From positions 2,046,001 through 2,110,000 of the forward strand of contig OZ253953.1 of assembly GCA_965267335.1 (NCBI GenBank): DNA of 64,000 nucleotides, read 5' to 3'. Within the stretch, counting starts at the first letter, position 1. Each line of letters opens with the position of its first letter. Position numbers and translations under genes: made by a program. Shown here in pieces: positions 38,560 through 47,676 of the stretch. The stretch comes from G965267335 sp965267335 (GTDB lineage: Bacteria > Bacteroidota > Bacteroidia > Cytophagales > JAAEPT01). The notes under the pieces are model-generated. The model was given only the letters and a program-made list of their open reading frames with translations, searched no databases and was not told the origin of the DNA.

Positions 38560-38640
38560 CTGTAGAAGACAGCTACTTACATTTTACTGGCACACGACAA
38601 AAAATTCTTTTAACCAAATAAACCAAAACAGAATCGAGCT

Positions 38641-40551
38641 ATGTCAATACGCATCAATACGTTTGAAGACTACCAAAGAGAATATAAGAGAAGTGTGGAA
38701 GACCCTGAGGGTTTCTGGGCAGAGGTTGCCGATTCCTTTACCTGGAAAAAAAAGTATGATAAAGTACTGGACTGGAATTTTGAAGGTCCAGATGTAAAAT
38801 GGTTTGATGGAGGTCAGCTAAACATCACTGAAAACTGCTTAGATCGACATCTGGCTGAAAGAGGTGATAAAGTAGCCATACTTTGGGAGCCAAATGAACC
38901 AAGCGAACCGGCTGTAAAAATCACCTACAAAGAGTTGCACCAAAAGGTATGTAACTTCGCAAATGTCCTTCTTTCCAAAGGAATTCAGAAGGGAGACCGC
39001 GTAGTTCTTTATATGCCGATGGTTCCTGAATTAGCTATTGCTTGCCTGGCTTGTGCCAGAATAGGAGCTGTGCACTCCGTAGTTTTTGCTGGTTTTTCCG
39101 CAACTGCACTGGCTGACCGTATCAATGATGCTCAGGCAAAGGCTGTACTTACTTCTGATGGGAACTTCAGAGGAGCCAAGAAAATACCTGTCAAACAAGT
39201 TGTAGATGATGCACTTGAAAAATGTTCCTCGGTTAATTCCGTAATCGTCTATAAAAGAACGGGACAAGAGATCAACTGGACAGAAGGTAGAGACAGTTGG
39301 TGGCATGAAGAAACAACCAAGGTAGATTCCAATAATGAAGCTGTTGCTGTTGAATCCGAAGATATGCTGTTCATTCTCTATACATCAGGTTCTACAGGAC
39401 AACCGAAAGGAGTCGTTCATACCACAGCCGGTTATATGGTATATACCTATTATACTTTTCTCAATGCTTTTCAGTATGAGGAAAACGATGTCTATTGGTG
39501 TACTGCCGATATTGGTTGGATAACTGGTCATTCCTATATTGTTTATGGCCCACTTTTGGCTGGAGCAACTACAGTAATGTTTGAAGGAGTGCCAACCTAT
39601 CCTGATGCAGGTCGTTTCTGGGAGGTCTGTGAAAAACATGATGTTAACATATTCTATACAGCACCAACGGCTATAAGAGCCTTGATGGCACATGGTACTG
39701 AGTATGTGGAAAAATATGACCTAAGTAAATTAAAAGCACTAGGTTCGGTAGGTGAGCCAATCAATGAAGAGGCGTGGCAATGGTATCATAAGTACATAGG
39801 TAAAGGTAAATGTCCTATTGTCGATACCTACTGGCAAACAGAAACAGCCGGTTTTCTAATTACTCCACTTGCTGGAATTACAAAGGAAAAACCTACCTAC
39901 GCTACATTGCCAATGCCGGGTATACAATTATCGGTTGTTGATAATGATGGCAATGAGCTGGAAGGGAATGGAGTAGAAGGAAACCTTTGTATCAAATTCC
40001 CATGGCCATCGATCCTAAGAACCACCTATGGTGACCATGAACGATGTAAGCAAACTTATTTCTCAACCTATCCGGGTAAGTATTTTACAGGTGATGGTTG
40101 TAAAAGAGATGAAGAAGGTTTCTATAGAATCACCGGAAGGGTTGACGATGTGATCAATGTATCAGGTCATAGAATGGGGACAGCTGAGGTTGAAAATGCA
40201 ATTAACGAACACCCCAATGTGGTTGAATCTGCAGTAGTTGGTTTTCCTCATGAAATTAAGGGGCAGGGTATATACGCCTACGTTATATGTGAGGATACCC
40301 CTGATAGTGAAGATATTTTCCGAAAGGAAGTACTTGATATCATCACAAAGGAAATTGGACCAATTGCTAAGCCTGATAAAATTCAGATTGTTCCAGGTCT
40401 TCCTAAGACTCGCTCGGGTAAGATCATGAGAAGGATTCTAAGAAAAGTAGCAGAGGGTGATGTATCCAACCTGGGTGATACCTCTACCTTATTAGATCCT
40501 AGTGTTGTGGATAGTATCAAAGATGGAGCTTTGGTTCCTTTGAAGAGCTAG
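38641..40551 (+). CDS. acs: Acetate--CoA ligase (acetyl-CoA synthetase)
   Basis: A 636-residue AMP-forming acetyl-CoA synthetase, standard length. Signatures: the P-loop-like YTSGSTGQPKGVVHTT (about 249-264), the acetate/AMP pocket segment DTYWQTETAGFLITPL (about 395-410), the A8 hinge TGRVDDVINVSGHRMGT (about 498-514), and the C-terminal catalytic lysine region TRSGKIMRRILR (about 593-604), where lysine acetylation normally controls the enzyme. It converts acetate, ATP and CoA to acetyl-CoA, AMP and pyrophosphate. Starts with ATG about 80 bp after the permease gene. A strong terminator follows. Confidence 0.95.
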   Translation: MSIRINTFEDYQREYKRSVEDPEGFWAEVADSFTWKKKYDKVLDWNFEGPDVKWFDGGQLNITENCLDRHLAERGDKVAILWEPNEPSEPAVKITYKELHQKVCNFANVLLSKGIQKGDRVVLYMPMVPELAIACLACARIGAVHSVVFAGFSATALADRINDAQAKAVLTSDGNFRGAKKIPVKQVVDDALEKCSSVNSVIVYKRTGQEINWTEGRDSWWHEETTKVDSNNEAVAVESEDMLFILYTSGSTGQPKGVVHTTAGYMVYTYYTFLNAFQYEENDVYWCTADIGWITGHSYIVYGPLLAGATTVMFEGVPTYPDAGRFWEVCEKHDVNIFYTAPTAIRALMAHGTEYVEKYDLSKLKALGSVGEPINEEAWQWYHKYIGKGKCPIVDTYWQTETAGFLITPLAGITKEKPTYATLPMPGIQLSVVDNDGNELEGNGVEGNLCIKFPWPSILRTTYGDHERCKQTYFSTYPGKYFTGDGCKRDEEGFYRITGRVDDVINVSGHRMGTAEVENAINEHPNVVESAVVGFPHEIKGQGIYAYVICEDTPDSEDIFRKEVLDIITKEIGPIAKPDKIQIVPGLPKTRSGKIMRRILRKVAEGDVSNLGDTSTLLDPSVVDSIKDGALVPLKS

Positions 40552-40580
40552 GTAGATAGCACATTTAAAGAAGTGTTTCG

Positions 40581-40614
40581 ATCCCGGATCATAAATTGAT
40601 TCGGGATTTTTTTT
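40581..40614 (+). terminator. Rho-independent terminator of acs
   Basis: Stem ATCCCGGATC / GATTCGGGAT with one mismatch, loop ATAAATT, followed by eight T residues. Lies 30 bp after the acs stop. Confidence 0.85.
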
Positions 40615-40630
40615 ATGAAAAAAACCAAAA

Positions 40631-40645
40631 GGTACTAAAGTGGTA
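40631..40645 (+). promoter_or_regulatory. Shared upstream element, copy 3 (GGTACTAAAGTGGTA)
   Basis: Matches GGWACTWAAGTGRTA 258 bp before the NagB start. Here the internal direct repeat is perfect: GGTACT-AAAGT-GGTACT, an 11-bp period. Similarity to the other copies continues weakly downstream (AAAAAAGCTCAATTGGG). Confidence 0.4.
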
Positions 40646-40804
40646 CTCAAAAGCAAAAAAGCTCAATTGGGCATAAATAACCGCTTTTTGTTGGAATTCA
40701 AATGGGAAAATGTTTGTTTTAAACCTGTCGTTTTAAGGCTTGTTTTATTACACTTTGACGGCAAAATCTTTATAAAGAATAAGGAAGCCATTATACTTGA
40801 ATCA

Positions 40805-40817
40805 TAGCGTTACGCTA
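40805..40817. promoter_or_regulatory. Candidate operator palindrome TAGCG-TTA-CGCTA
   Basis: A perfect 5-bp inverted repeat with 3-bp spacer, 71 bp before the NagB ATG. The only support is symmetry and position, so this is a weak call. Confidence 0.2.
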
Positions 40818-40888
40818 AACCTTATTAATGAAATTATTTACTAAAGATTTTGCTTTGCATTTAACATTTGTTCTGAAATAACCTTTAG

Positions 40889-42904
40889 ATGGCAGAAAAC
40901 GTAATTATATCGGACCCAGAATTAGCGAAAAGTTTACAGAAAGTGACGACAAAAACGTACTCAAGCGGGAGCAAAGCATCCAAAGAAATTGCAAACTCAG
41001 ATTTAGACCTTTCAAAGAGATTTGAAAAAATTGACACACAGATTTACCCTACATCTGTAGAGGCATCACAGGCTGTGGCAAATGAGATAGCACAAATTAT
41101 TAAAAGCAAACAACTTCTTAACCAACCTTGTGTTCTTGGTTTGGCTACAGGTTCTTCTCCAAAGAATGTCTATGCTGAGCTGGTAAGAATGCATAAGGAA
41201 GAAGGGTTGAGCTTTAAAAATGTAATTACATTCAACCTTGATGAATACTATCCAATGGAGCCTGACTCGCTGCACAGCTATGTGAGGTTTATGGAAGAGC
41301 AGTTATTCAATCATGTTGATATAGAAAAAGGAAATTATCACCTCCCTGATGGAACCGTTGGCAAGAATGCCATTTCAAAGTTCTGTAAGGAGTATGAAAC
41401 TAAAATTGAAGCGCTTGGTGGTTTAGACTTTCAGCTGCTCGGCATTGGGGGTAATGGTCATATCGGTTTTAACGAACCGGGATCACTTATTAATTCCAAG
41501 ACCAGGTTAGTAGCATTAGATCATTCGACTCGTGCCGCAGCGGCTGAAGAGTTTGGTGGGTTATATAACGTACCAAAGAAAGCAATCACTACTGGTGTTC
41601 AAACTATCATGAAGGCTAAGAGAGTTGTTCTCCTTGCCTGGGGTGAAAGAAAAGCACCAGTTATTCGTGAGGCTGTTGAAGGAAAAGTTACTGAGCATGT
41701 TCCAGCTTCGTATCTGCAACAACATGAGAACGTAACCTTCGTTCTTGATGAATCAGGTGCAGCTGCACTTACAAGGGTTAAGACTCCTTGGTTGGTTGAT
41801 AGTGTAGACTGGGACGATGCAATGGTCAGAAGAGCGGTAACTAATCTATCACTTAAGCTGGGGCGACCGATTCTTAAATTAACTGATGCTGACTATCAGG
41901 ATAATGGAATGGGGGATTTGCTTGCTGAAAGAGGTTCGGCCTATGAGACGAACATAGCTGTCTTTAACCAATTACAAAATACAATAACAGGATGGCCTGG
42001 TGGAAAGCCCAATGCTGATGATACCAAACGTCCTGAAAGAGCAGAACCTGCTAAAAAGCGTGTTGTTCTGTTTAGTCCACACCCCGATGATGATATCATC
42101 TCAATGGGTGGTACTTTTATTAGACTACACGAGCAGGGGCATGACGTTCATGTTGCTTACCAGACATCTGGTAATATTGCAGTGACCGATGCTGAAGCTC
42201 TTAGGTTTGCTGAATTCGTAGTTGATTTTAATGAGAGTCTTAAAATCAATGGGGAAGACGCTAGGAAAGTATTTGACAAGGCGCGCAAGTTTATCAAGAA
42301 GAAGAAGGCTAGTGAGATGGATATACCGGAGGTTCGAGAAATCAAAGGAACAATCCGAAGAGGCGAAGCAAAAGCGACTTGTCGTTATGTAGGTTTGCCT
42401 GATAAAAATGCACATTTCATGAACCTGCCTTTTTACGAAACAGGCCAGGTGCAGAAAAAACCTCTAGGTAAGGAAGATGTGCAACTAACGGTAGATTTAT
42501 TACAAGAAATTAAACCACATCAGATATATGCGGCTGGTGATCTGGCTGATCCTCATGGAACGCATAAAGTTTGTCTGGATGCAGTATTCGCAGCACTTGA
42601 AGTTTTGAAAAAAGAGAAGTGGATGAAAGATTGCTGGGTGTGGTTGTACAGAGGTGCCTGGGCTGAGTGGGATATCCATGAAATAGAAATGGCTGTGCCA
42701 ATGAGCCCCGATCAGGTACTTCAAAAAAGGTACGGTATTTGGAAACACCAGTCTCAGAAAGACGGGGTTGTATTCCAGGGCACAGATGCCAGAGAGTTCT
42801 GGCAGCGAGCTGAAGAAAGAAATTCAGGAACGGCTGAATTGTATAATCAACTTGGACTTGCTGATTATGCTGCAATTGAAGCCTTTGTTAGATATAAGTT
42901 TTAA
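40889..42904 (+). CDS. nagB: Glucosamine-6-phosphate deaminase fused to a PIG-L deacetylase-like domain
   Basis: A 671-residue two-domain protein. The N-terminal NagB domain (about 50-325) shows LGLATGSSPKNVYAEL, FNLDEYYPM with the catalytic aspartate, and GIGGNGHIGFNEPGS. The C-terminal PIG-L domain (about 390-650) shows the metal-binding FSPHPDDDIISMGGTF and a later DPHGTHKVCLD with the third ligand histidine. NagB converts glucosamine-6-phosphate to fructose-6-phosphate and ammonia; PIG-L domains typically remove N-acetyl groups. The long N-terminal extension (1-48) and this fusion are typical of Bacteroidota NagB. The gene fits amino-sugar catabolism together with the FucP-like permease. 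Confidence 0.93.
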   Translation: MAENVIISDPELAKSLQKVTTKTYSSGSKASKEIANSDLDLSKRFEKIDTQIYPTSVEASQAVANEIAQIIKSKQLLNQPCVLGLATGSSPKNVYAELVRMHKEEGLSFKNVITFNLDEYYPMEPDSLHSYVRFMEEQLFNHVDIEKGNYHLPDGTVGKNAISKFCKEYETKIEALGGLDFQLLGIGGNGHIGFNEPGSLINSKTRLVALDHSTRAAAAEEFGGLYNVPKKAITTGVQTIMKAKRVVLLAWGERKAPVIREAVEGKVTEHVPASYLQQHENVTFVLDESGAAALTRVKTPWLVDSVDWDDAMVRRAVTNLSLKLGRPILKLTDADYQDNGMGDLLAERGSAYETNIAVFNQLQNTITGWPGGKPNADDTKRPERAEPAKKRVVLFSPHPDDDIISMGGTFIRLHEQGHDVHVAYQTSGNIAVTDAEALRFAEFVVDFNESLKINGEDARKVFDKARKFIKKKKASEMDIPEVREIKGTIRRGEAKATCRYVGLPDKNAHFMNLPFYETGQVQKKPLGKEDVQLTVDLLQEIKPHQIYAAGDLADPHGTHKVCLDAVFAALEVLKKEKWMKDCWVWLYRGAWAEWDIHEIEMAVPMSPDQVLQKRYGIWKHQSQKDGVVFQGTDAREFWQRAEERNSGTAELYNQLGLADYAAIEAFVRYKF

Positions 42905-42966
42905 AACATTTAAAGTCCCTTCCGTTCCGATCAATATCGGGACATGTATTTCATATCTTTAATATC

Positions 42967-43000
42967 TTTGGTAAGGTTAGCGCGAGTGTGGTAGCTCGCG
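42967..43000 (+). repeat. Dispersed element, copy A (TTTGGTAAGGTTAGCGC...)
   Basis: Aligns with 60283-60311 as TTTGGTWAGGTTAGCGC followed by TGTGGTA and TCGCG, with 5 bases extra here. Copy A contributes the terminator stem of nagB; copy B does not form that stem. Confidence 0.45.
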
Positions 43001-43010
43001 CTTCTTTTTT
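42979..43010 (+). terminator. Rho-independent terminator of the NagB fusion gene
   Basis: Perfect 8-bp arms AGCGCGAG / CTCGCGCT with loop TGTGGTAG, then TCTTTTTT. The stem overlaps a dispersed element (42967-43000). Confidence 0.9.
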
Positions 43011-43209
43011 GTCCTTAATCCAGTTTCCCTTCTAGTGTTTTTTAGACGAATGTATTTATGATATTTAGCCTTCAGAGGCCTTGCAGTATGATTTTAATTG
43101 ACTTTTAGGTGAAAGGTAAGATAGACTAGCTTAAGCGGAATAATCTCACCGCTCATCGTTATTTTATCAATATCAATGGTGGTTACAGGATCTGTTGTAT
43201 CTTTTTATT

Positions 43210-44445
43210 ATGAAGATATTCAGTGTTCTAACATTCCAAATACTTTTTAGTCTTAATACATTTTGTCAAATAGCTCATACCGATGGAAAGCAGGTAATGG
43301 TTGATGGAGAACCGGTGCTACTGAAGGGGATAAACCTGGGGAACTGGCTCGTACCAGAAGGTTATATGTTCAAATTAAAGAAAACCAATTCTCCCGGATT
43401 GATTTCCAAAGGTTTTAGTGAAATGGTCGGACCTTACCAGATTAAGGACCTGTGGAGAAAACACCTGACGAACTATATCACTCAAGACGATATCACCTTT
43501 CTTAAGAAACAGGGCTTCAACCATATTCGGTTACCCTTTCATTACAAGCTATTAAATGATGAAGATTATCTGGGTGAAAATAAGCATGGGTATAGATACA
43601 TTGATAGCACAGTTAAATGGTGTAAAGAAGTGGGATTGTCTGTGATTTTGGATATGCACTGTGCTCCATGTGGTCAAACAGGAGATAATATTGATGATAG
43701 CGAAGGATTTCCGTTCCTTATGGAATCCAAAGAGTGCCAGGATGAATTCGTACGTATTTGGTCTGAATTATCGAGCCGCTATAAGGATGAAAAACAAATT
43801 ATTGGTTATGGACTCATAAACGAACCCATTGCACACTATTTTGTTACGGAAGATTCCAGCTTGAATGATCACCTGATGCCATTGTATAAACGCACTGTAG
43901 AGGCCATCAGAGAGACAGGTGACCAGCATATTATTATGCTTTCAGCGCCTCAATGGAATACTAACTTTGGTGTTTTTGATCAACCTTTTGATGATAATAT
44001 CATATATGAGTTTCATAAGTACTGGATGCCCCCGGTACAAGAAGAAGTGCAATGGTATGTTGATTATTCCAACAAATATAATGTACCGATATACCTGGGT
44101 GAGTCGGGTGAGAATACGATGGATTGGATAGGCAAGTTTCGAAAACTACTCGAAGCTAATGATATCGGATGGTGCTTTTGGACCTATAAGAAAATGAATA
44201 GTGACCGTTGTGTCGTTCAATTTAAGGAACCTAGTCAATACAAGAACATTATTGTGAATTACCTTGAAGGGGACCGGAGTTCGTATGAGCTAATACGAAA
44301 GAGCAGACCGAATACTCAAATCTCACTTTCTATCCTCAATGAGATAATGGAACGATGTCATTTCAAATATTGCACACCTAATGAAGAATACCTGGAAGCT
44401 TTATTTGATCAGGCGACAAACGCTAAAGCTGAGCTGAAGGATTAA
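43210..44445 (+). CDS. Glycoside hydrolase family 5-like secreted endoglucanase/glucosidase
   Basis: A 411-residue secreted enzyme with signal peptide (MKIFSVLTFQILFSLNTFCQ, 1-20) and a (beta/alpha)8 GH5 domain. The start pattern LLKGINLGNWLVPEGYMF is typical of exo-1,3-glucanase/GH5 enzymes. The acid/base glutamate lies in GYGLINEPIAH and the nucleophile glutamate in IYLGESGEN. Conserved HIRLPFHY and FHKYWMP are also present. It acts outside the cytoplasm on beta-glucans; the exact substrate is not clear. Start at ATG 43210 is preferred to an upstream TTG (43195). Confidence 0.88.
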   Translation: MKIFSVLTFQILFSLNTFCQIAHTDGKQVMVDGEPVLLKGINLGNWLVPEGYMFKLKKTNSPGLISKGFSEMVGPYQIKDLWRKHLTNYITQDDITFLKKQGFNHIRLPFHYKLLNDEDYLGENKHGYRYIDSTVKWCKEVGLSVILDMHCAPCGQTGDNIDDSEGFPFLMESKECQDEFVRIWSELSSRYKDEKQIIGYGLINEPIAHYFVTEDSSLNDHLMPLYKRTVEAIRETGDQHIIMLSAPQWNTNFGVFDQPFDDNIIYEFHKYWMPPVQEEVQWYVDYSNKYNVPIYLGESGENTMDWIGKFRKLLEANDIGWCFWTYKKMNSDRCVVQFKEPSQYKNIIVNYLEGDRSSYELIRKSRPNTQISLSILNEIMERCHFKYCTPNEEYLEALFDQATNAKAELKD

Positions 44446-44555
44446 GTTCTTAAATCTAATACTCCAGCGGAAGATTATTGATACTGTTCCGGAGAATTCT
44501 CGGGATGCTGTACGTTTGTAAATGAGTTATCGTAGGAACCCCTTCAGTAGTATCA

Positions 44556-45446
44556 CTAGTTCACCCCAATCAAAGCAGCACCAAATACACCGGCTGAGTC
44601 ACCGTACTCGTTTTTGACTATAGGTGTATATAGATTTTGATCAAATACGTACTTCTTAACACGCTCAAGCCCTTCAGTATATATCTCATCAACATTGGAA
44701 AGACCTCCGCCCATTACAATAACATCGGGATCCAGGAATTTAATGAGGTTTGCTATGGAGATGCCAAAGTGTTCAAAAAAATCATTCATGATTTTCTTTG
44801 CGTCATCTTCACCTTTACGGTAGTTGTACACAATGTCGTTCATGGTAATTTGTTCACCATATTCCTCTTCATATCTTTTCTGAACACCAGTGCCAGAAAT
44901 ATAAGCCTCTACAACACCGTTGACTCCGCTGGTCCAGGCAGGTCCGTCATTGTAGTTAATGGTGGAGTGTCCCCATTCGCCACAGTTCTCACGGAGACCT
45001 CGTATTACTTCCCCGTTTATTACAAGTCCGCCACCACAGCCGGTCCCTATGATTACTCCGAATACGATATTTTTTCCTTTTCCTGCACCAATAAGAGCTT
45101 CTGCCAGGGCGAAGCAATTCGCATCATTTTCTACAATAATATTGTGACCAAGTTTTTTCTTGAGGTCCTCCTGAAAGGGCTTGGAATTCATGCACTGGAT
45201 ATTGGATGTTGACAGCAGCCCGGTTTGCTTTGAAATAGATCCGGGTGTACCTAATCCGATGGTGTGTTCTGTGGTTTGAACGTGTTCACAAAGGTCTTCA
45301 TACAAGTGCTGGATATTATCCAGTATGTGGTCGTATCCTTGTTCTTTTCCGTTGGGAATTCGCTTGCGATAAATTTCCTGGTTATTCTCGTCTAAAACAA
45401 TTCCTTCTATCTTGGTTCCCCCCAAGTCAAATCCAATCTTGTGCAT
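44556..45446 (-). CDS. ROK family sugar kinase lacking the usual zinc-site cysteines
   Basis: A 296-residue ROK-family protein with the N-terminal phosphate loop IGFDLGGTKIEG, the catalytic aspartate in VENDANCFA (Asp108), and GTGCGGGLVINGE (about 134-146). The family zinc site normally uses a histidine plus three cysteines in CxCGxxGC. Here GEWGH160 keeps the histidine, but the loop is WTSGVNGVVE (171-180), so all three cysteines are replaced (Trp171, Ser173, Val178). The catalytic residues are intact, so it may still phosphorylate glucose, fructose or an amino sugar. It lies next to a glycosidase gene and near NagB. No DNA-binding domain, so not a repressor. Confidence 0.88.
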   Translation of the reverse strand: MHKIGFDLGGTKIEGIVLDENNQEIYRKRIPNGKEQGYDHILDNIQHLYEDLCEHVQTTEHTIGLGTPGSISKQTGLLSTSNIQCMNSKPFQEDLKKKLGHNIIVENDANCFALAEALIGAGKGKNIVFGVIIGTGCGGGLVINGEVIRGLRENCGEWGHSTINYNDGPAWTSGVNGVVEAYISGTGVQKRYEEEYGEQITMNDIVYNYRKGEDDAKKIMNDFFEHFGISIANLIKFLDPDVIVMGGGLSNVDEIYTEGLERVKKYVFDQNLYTPIVKNEYGDSAGVFGAALIGVN

Positions 45447-45505
45447 TTATTTTTCGATTTTAGAGACCGCAAATTTGGCTAAAAATGAGCAGAATTAAAA
45501 GCTGA

Positions 45506-45799
45506 TTACTGTCCAAGACTCTTAATCTGAGCCTCGATAGAGTCAAGTTTTTGCATCACATGGAAAAGCATATCACCTGTGGTATTATTGATATTTGAAG
45601 TTTGGGAGGCGAGCACCTTTCCTAAGCTATTGCTAAGGTCCATGAAACTATTCATAATGCCCTCCTGAGCGCTTTTTTTGAATTTTAGAATGAGGTAGGT
45701 ACAGATAACTGTCTCCGTAATTGCTTCGGGCTTTGACGAGGCATTTTTTAGTTCTGCTTCCATGGCAGTGTATAGGTCTCCAAACTCTTCTGGTGTCAT
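45506..45799 (-). CDS. Hypothetical small helical protein
   Basis: A 97-residue, probably all-helical cytoplasmic protein (MTPEEFGDLYTAMEAELK ...) with no recognised domain, membrane segment or signal peptide. It ends in a possible coiled-coil (MQKLDSIEAQIKSL). It stands between the ROK kinase gene and the divergent ABC permease gene. Confidence 0.55.
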   Translation of the reverse strand: MTPEEFGDLYTAMEAELKNASSKPEAITETVICTYLILKFKKSAQEGIMNSFMDLSNSLGKVLASQTSNINNTTGDMLFHVMQKLDSIEAQIKSLGQ

Positions 45800-45862
45800 A
45801 TTTCTTAGTTTTATGTGTCTAATATAAGACTATTTTACGCGTTTTAGTAAATTGCCTGACTT

Positions 45863-46924
45863 GTGAAATCGGGTATCCTTTTAAAATATTCGTTGGTATT
45901 GCTGATGCCACTCCTGATTATCGTCTCACTGTTGATTGGTGAGATTGATGTTTCATTTGGTGAGTTGGTTGAGGTCTTAACCGGAGGTTCTGAGAGCAGC
46001 CTCACAAATACGGTTATTTTGCACATGCGCCTACCTCGTGTGTTGCTGACAATTATCGTAGGTGGTGGGTTGGCTGCCTGTGGTGCCGCAATGCAAAGTG
46101 TTTTTAGAAATCCTCTAGTAGAACCAGGGTTAGTAGGCATCTCAACGGGAGCAGCTTTGGCAGCTGTCGTATACATAGTGTTTTTTCAGTATGTATCGGT
46201 TGAGTTATATAATGTTGTTGGAAGGTTTGCAATGCCACTCTTTACATTTATCGGAGCTCTGGTCGCAACCATATTAGTGTATCGGATTGGCTCAATTGGT
46301 AGACGCACAGATGTTACACTAATTATACTGGCAGGTGTTGCAATTAATGCTCTATGTATGGCCCTTACAGGTTTGATCTTGTACTTTGCCGATTTAGCAG
46401 CATTGAGAGAGTTTACTTTCTGGTCGTTTGGTAGCTTTGCAAATGCTTCCTGGACAACAGTAGCAATAGGGTGTGTTTTTGTAATAGGGCCGATATTATT
46501 CATTCTTCCTTTGAGGTCAGCACTCAACTTATTTAGCCTTGGAGAAGATCAGGTCAATTACTCTGGTTTTAATGCAATGAGGATCAAAAGAGCCGTAATA
46601 GTTCTATCTGCTATTTCCATTGGTGGGGCCGTTTCTGTAGTAGGAGTGATAGGATTTATTGGGCTGGTTGTGCCTCACATCATACGCATCCTTATGGGGC
46701 CAGATAATAGAAAGCTTATTCCATATTCAATTTTTCTGGGAGCTTTACTGACCATGTTCGCTGACTTACTGGCAAAAGGTCTACTAAAGAATTTTATATC
46801 TCTATTTACCAGTGAACCTGTTTTGGAAGGAGTGGAGCTTCCTGTGGGGATGGTTACTGCACTAATGGGAGCGCCATTCTTTATCTATTTGTTGATTTCA
46901 GCCAAAAGAAAAAAATTGTGGTAG
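45863..46924 (+). CDS. FecCD/HmuU-like iron or heme ABC transporter permease
   Basis: A 353-residue membrane protein of the FecCD family (about 10 helices), as in HmuU/BtuC. Signatures: HMRLPRVLLTIIVGGGLAA, GAAMQSVFRNPLVEPGLVG (about 73-91), and the EAA-like cytoplasmic coupling loop GFIGLVVPHIIR (about 266-277). Starts with GTG at 45863. The next gene, the ATPase, overlaps its end by 7 bp. No substrate-binding protein or TonB-dependent receptor is adjacent, so the substrate (heme, siderophore or cobalamin) cannot be assigned. Confidence 0.9.
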   Translation: MKSGILLKYSLVLLMPLLIIVSLLIGEIDVSFGELVEVLTGGSESSLTNTVILHMRLPRVLLTIIVGGGLAACGAAMQSVFRNPLVEPGLVGISTGAALAAVVYIVFFQYVSVELYNVVGRFAMPLFTFIGALVATILVYRIGSIGRRTDVTLIILAGVAINALCMALTGLILYFADLAALREFTFWSFGSFANASWTTVAIGCVFVIGPILFILPLRSALNLFSLGEDQVNYSGFNAMRIKRAVIVLSAISIGGAVSVVGVIGFIGLVVPHIIRILMGPDNRKLIPYSIFLGALLTMFADLLAKGLLKNFISLFTSEPVLEGVELPVGMVTALMGAPFFIYLLISAKRKKLW

Positions 46925-47676
46925 TTGAAGTCAGAGACATATCGTTCAGAAAAGGAGGGAAGATAATATTGGATGATATTTCTTTTGAGGTAGAAAGGGG
47001 TACTTTTTTATCCGTTCTGGGAAAAAATGGTGCTGGTAAGACCAGTTTACTCAAATGTATTGCTTTACAGAGTAAGGATGTAAGCGGTGAGGTATTCTAC
47101 AATGATAATAGCCTGACGAGTTTAAGCAATCAGGAGCTTGCTAAGTATCGCTCTGTTTTAGCCCAAAAGGAGGAGGTTAGTTTTTCGTTTAAGGTATTCG
47201 ATATTGTAAGGTTTGGAAGGTATATGTACGAGGGGACAGGTGATACACATTCATATGAGCAAGAGGTTATGAAGTTGTTGGATATCTGGCCACTCGCGGA
47301 TCGCGATTATTATACTTTATCAGGTGGAGAGCAGCAAAAGGTACTTCTAGCCAGGGCCATAGTTCAACTAATGCCCGATGTTAATAATAAAGTACTTCTT
47401 TTGGATGAGCCTCTATCATTTCTTGATTTGAAGTACAAAAGGAATATTATGACTGTATTGTCTGATTTGTGTAAAAAAGGCCTTACGATCATTTCTGTAC
47501 TCCATGATTTAAATATAGCCTATAAATACTCCGACCAGGTTCTTCTGCTAAAAGAGGGTAGGAGTGTTTTCTTTGGAGATCGAAAGGAGGGAATGTCGGA
47601 AGATAGATTGAGTGAAGTATTTGACGTTTCGATCAAGATGAATCAACTGCCAAATGGCGGGACATATATCGAATGA
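46918..47676 (+). CDS. ABC transporter ATP-binding protein, HmuV/FecE-like
   Basis: A 252-residue ATPase with Walker A GKNGAGKT (35-42), signature LSGGEQQ (134-140), Walker B LLLDEP with catalytic Glu164 and the H-loop VLHDLN. Overlaps the permease gene by 7 bp with a GTG start, so translational coupling is likely. Together with the permease it makes an importer of the BtuCD/HmuUV type whose binding protein must be encoded elsewhere. Confidence 0.92.
   Translation: MVVEVRDISFRKGGKIILDDISFEVERGTFLSVLGKNGAGKTSLLKCIALQSKDVSGEVFYNDNSLTSLSNQELAKYRSVLAQKEEVSFSFKVFDIVRFGRYMYEGTGDTHSYEQEVMKLLDIWPLADRDYYTLSGGEQQKVLLARAIVQLMPDVNNKVLLLDEPLSFLDLKYKRNIMTVLSDLCKKGLTIISVLHDLNIAYKYSDQVLLLKEGRSVFFGDRKEGMSEDRLSEVFDVSIKMNQLPNGGTYIE

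Larger units (their letters stand above)
40552..40888. other. 337-bp leader of the NagB fusion gene
   Basis: Contains the acs terminator, copy 3 of the shared element (40631-40645) and a perfect 13-bp palindrome TAGCG-TTA-CGCTA (40805-40817). No ORF. The leader is unusually long for a metabolic gene. Confidence 0.5.
42905..43209. other. 305-bp gap holding terminator and leader
   Basis: Holds a small hairpin CCGATCAATATCGG (42928-42945 region), the nagB terminator and the leader of the glycosidase gene. No ORF supported. Confidence 0.5.

Noticed and set aside
44637..45212. 191-codon plus-strand ORF
   Set aside because: It is antisense to the well-supported ROK kinase gene and has no recognisable domain.
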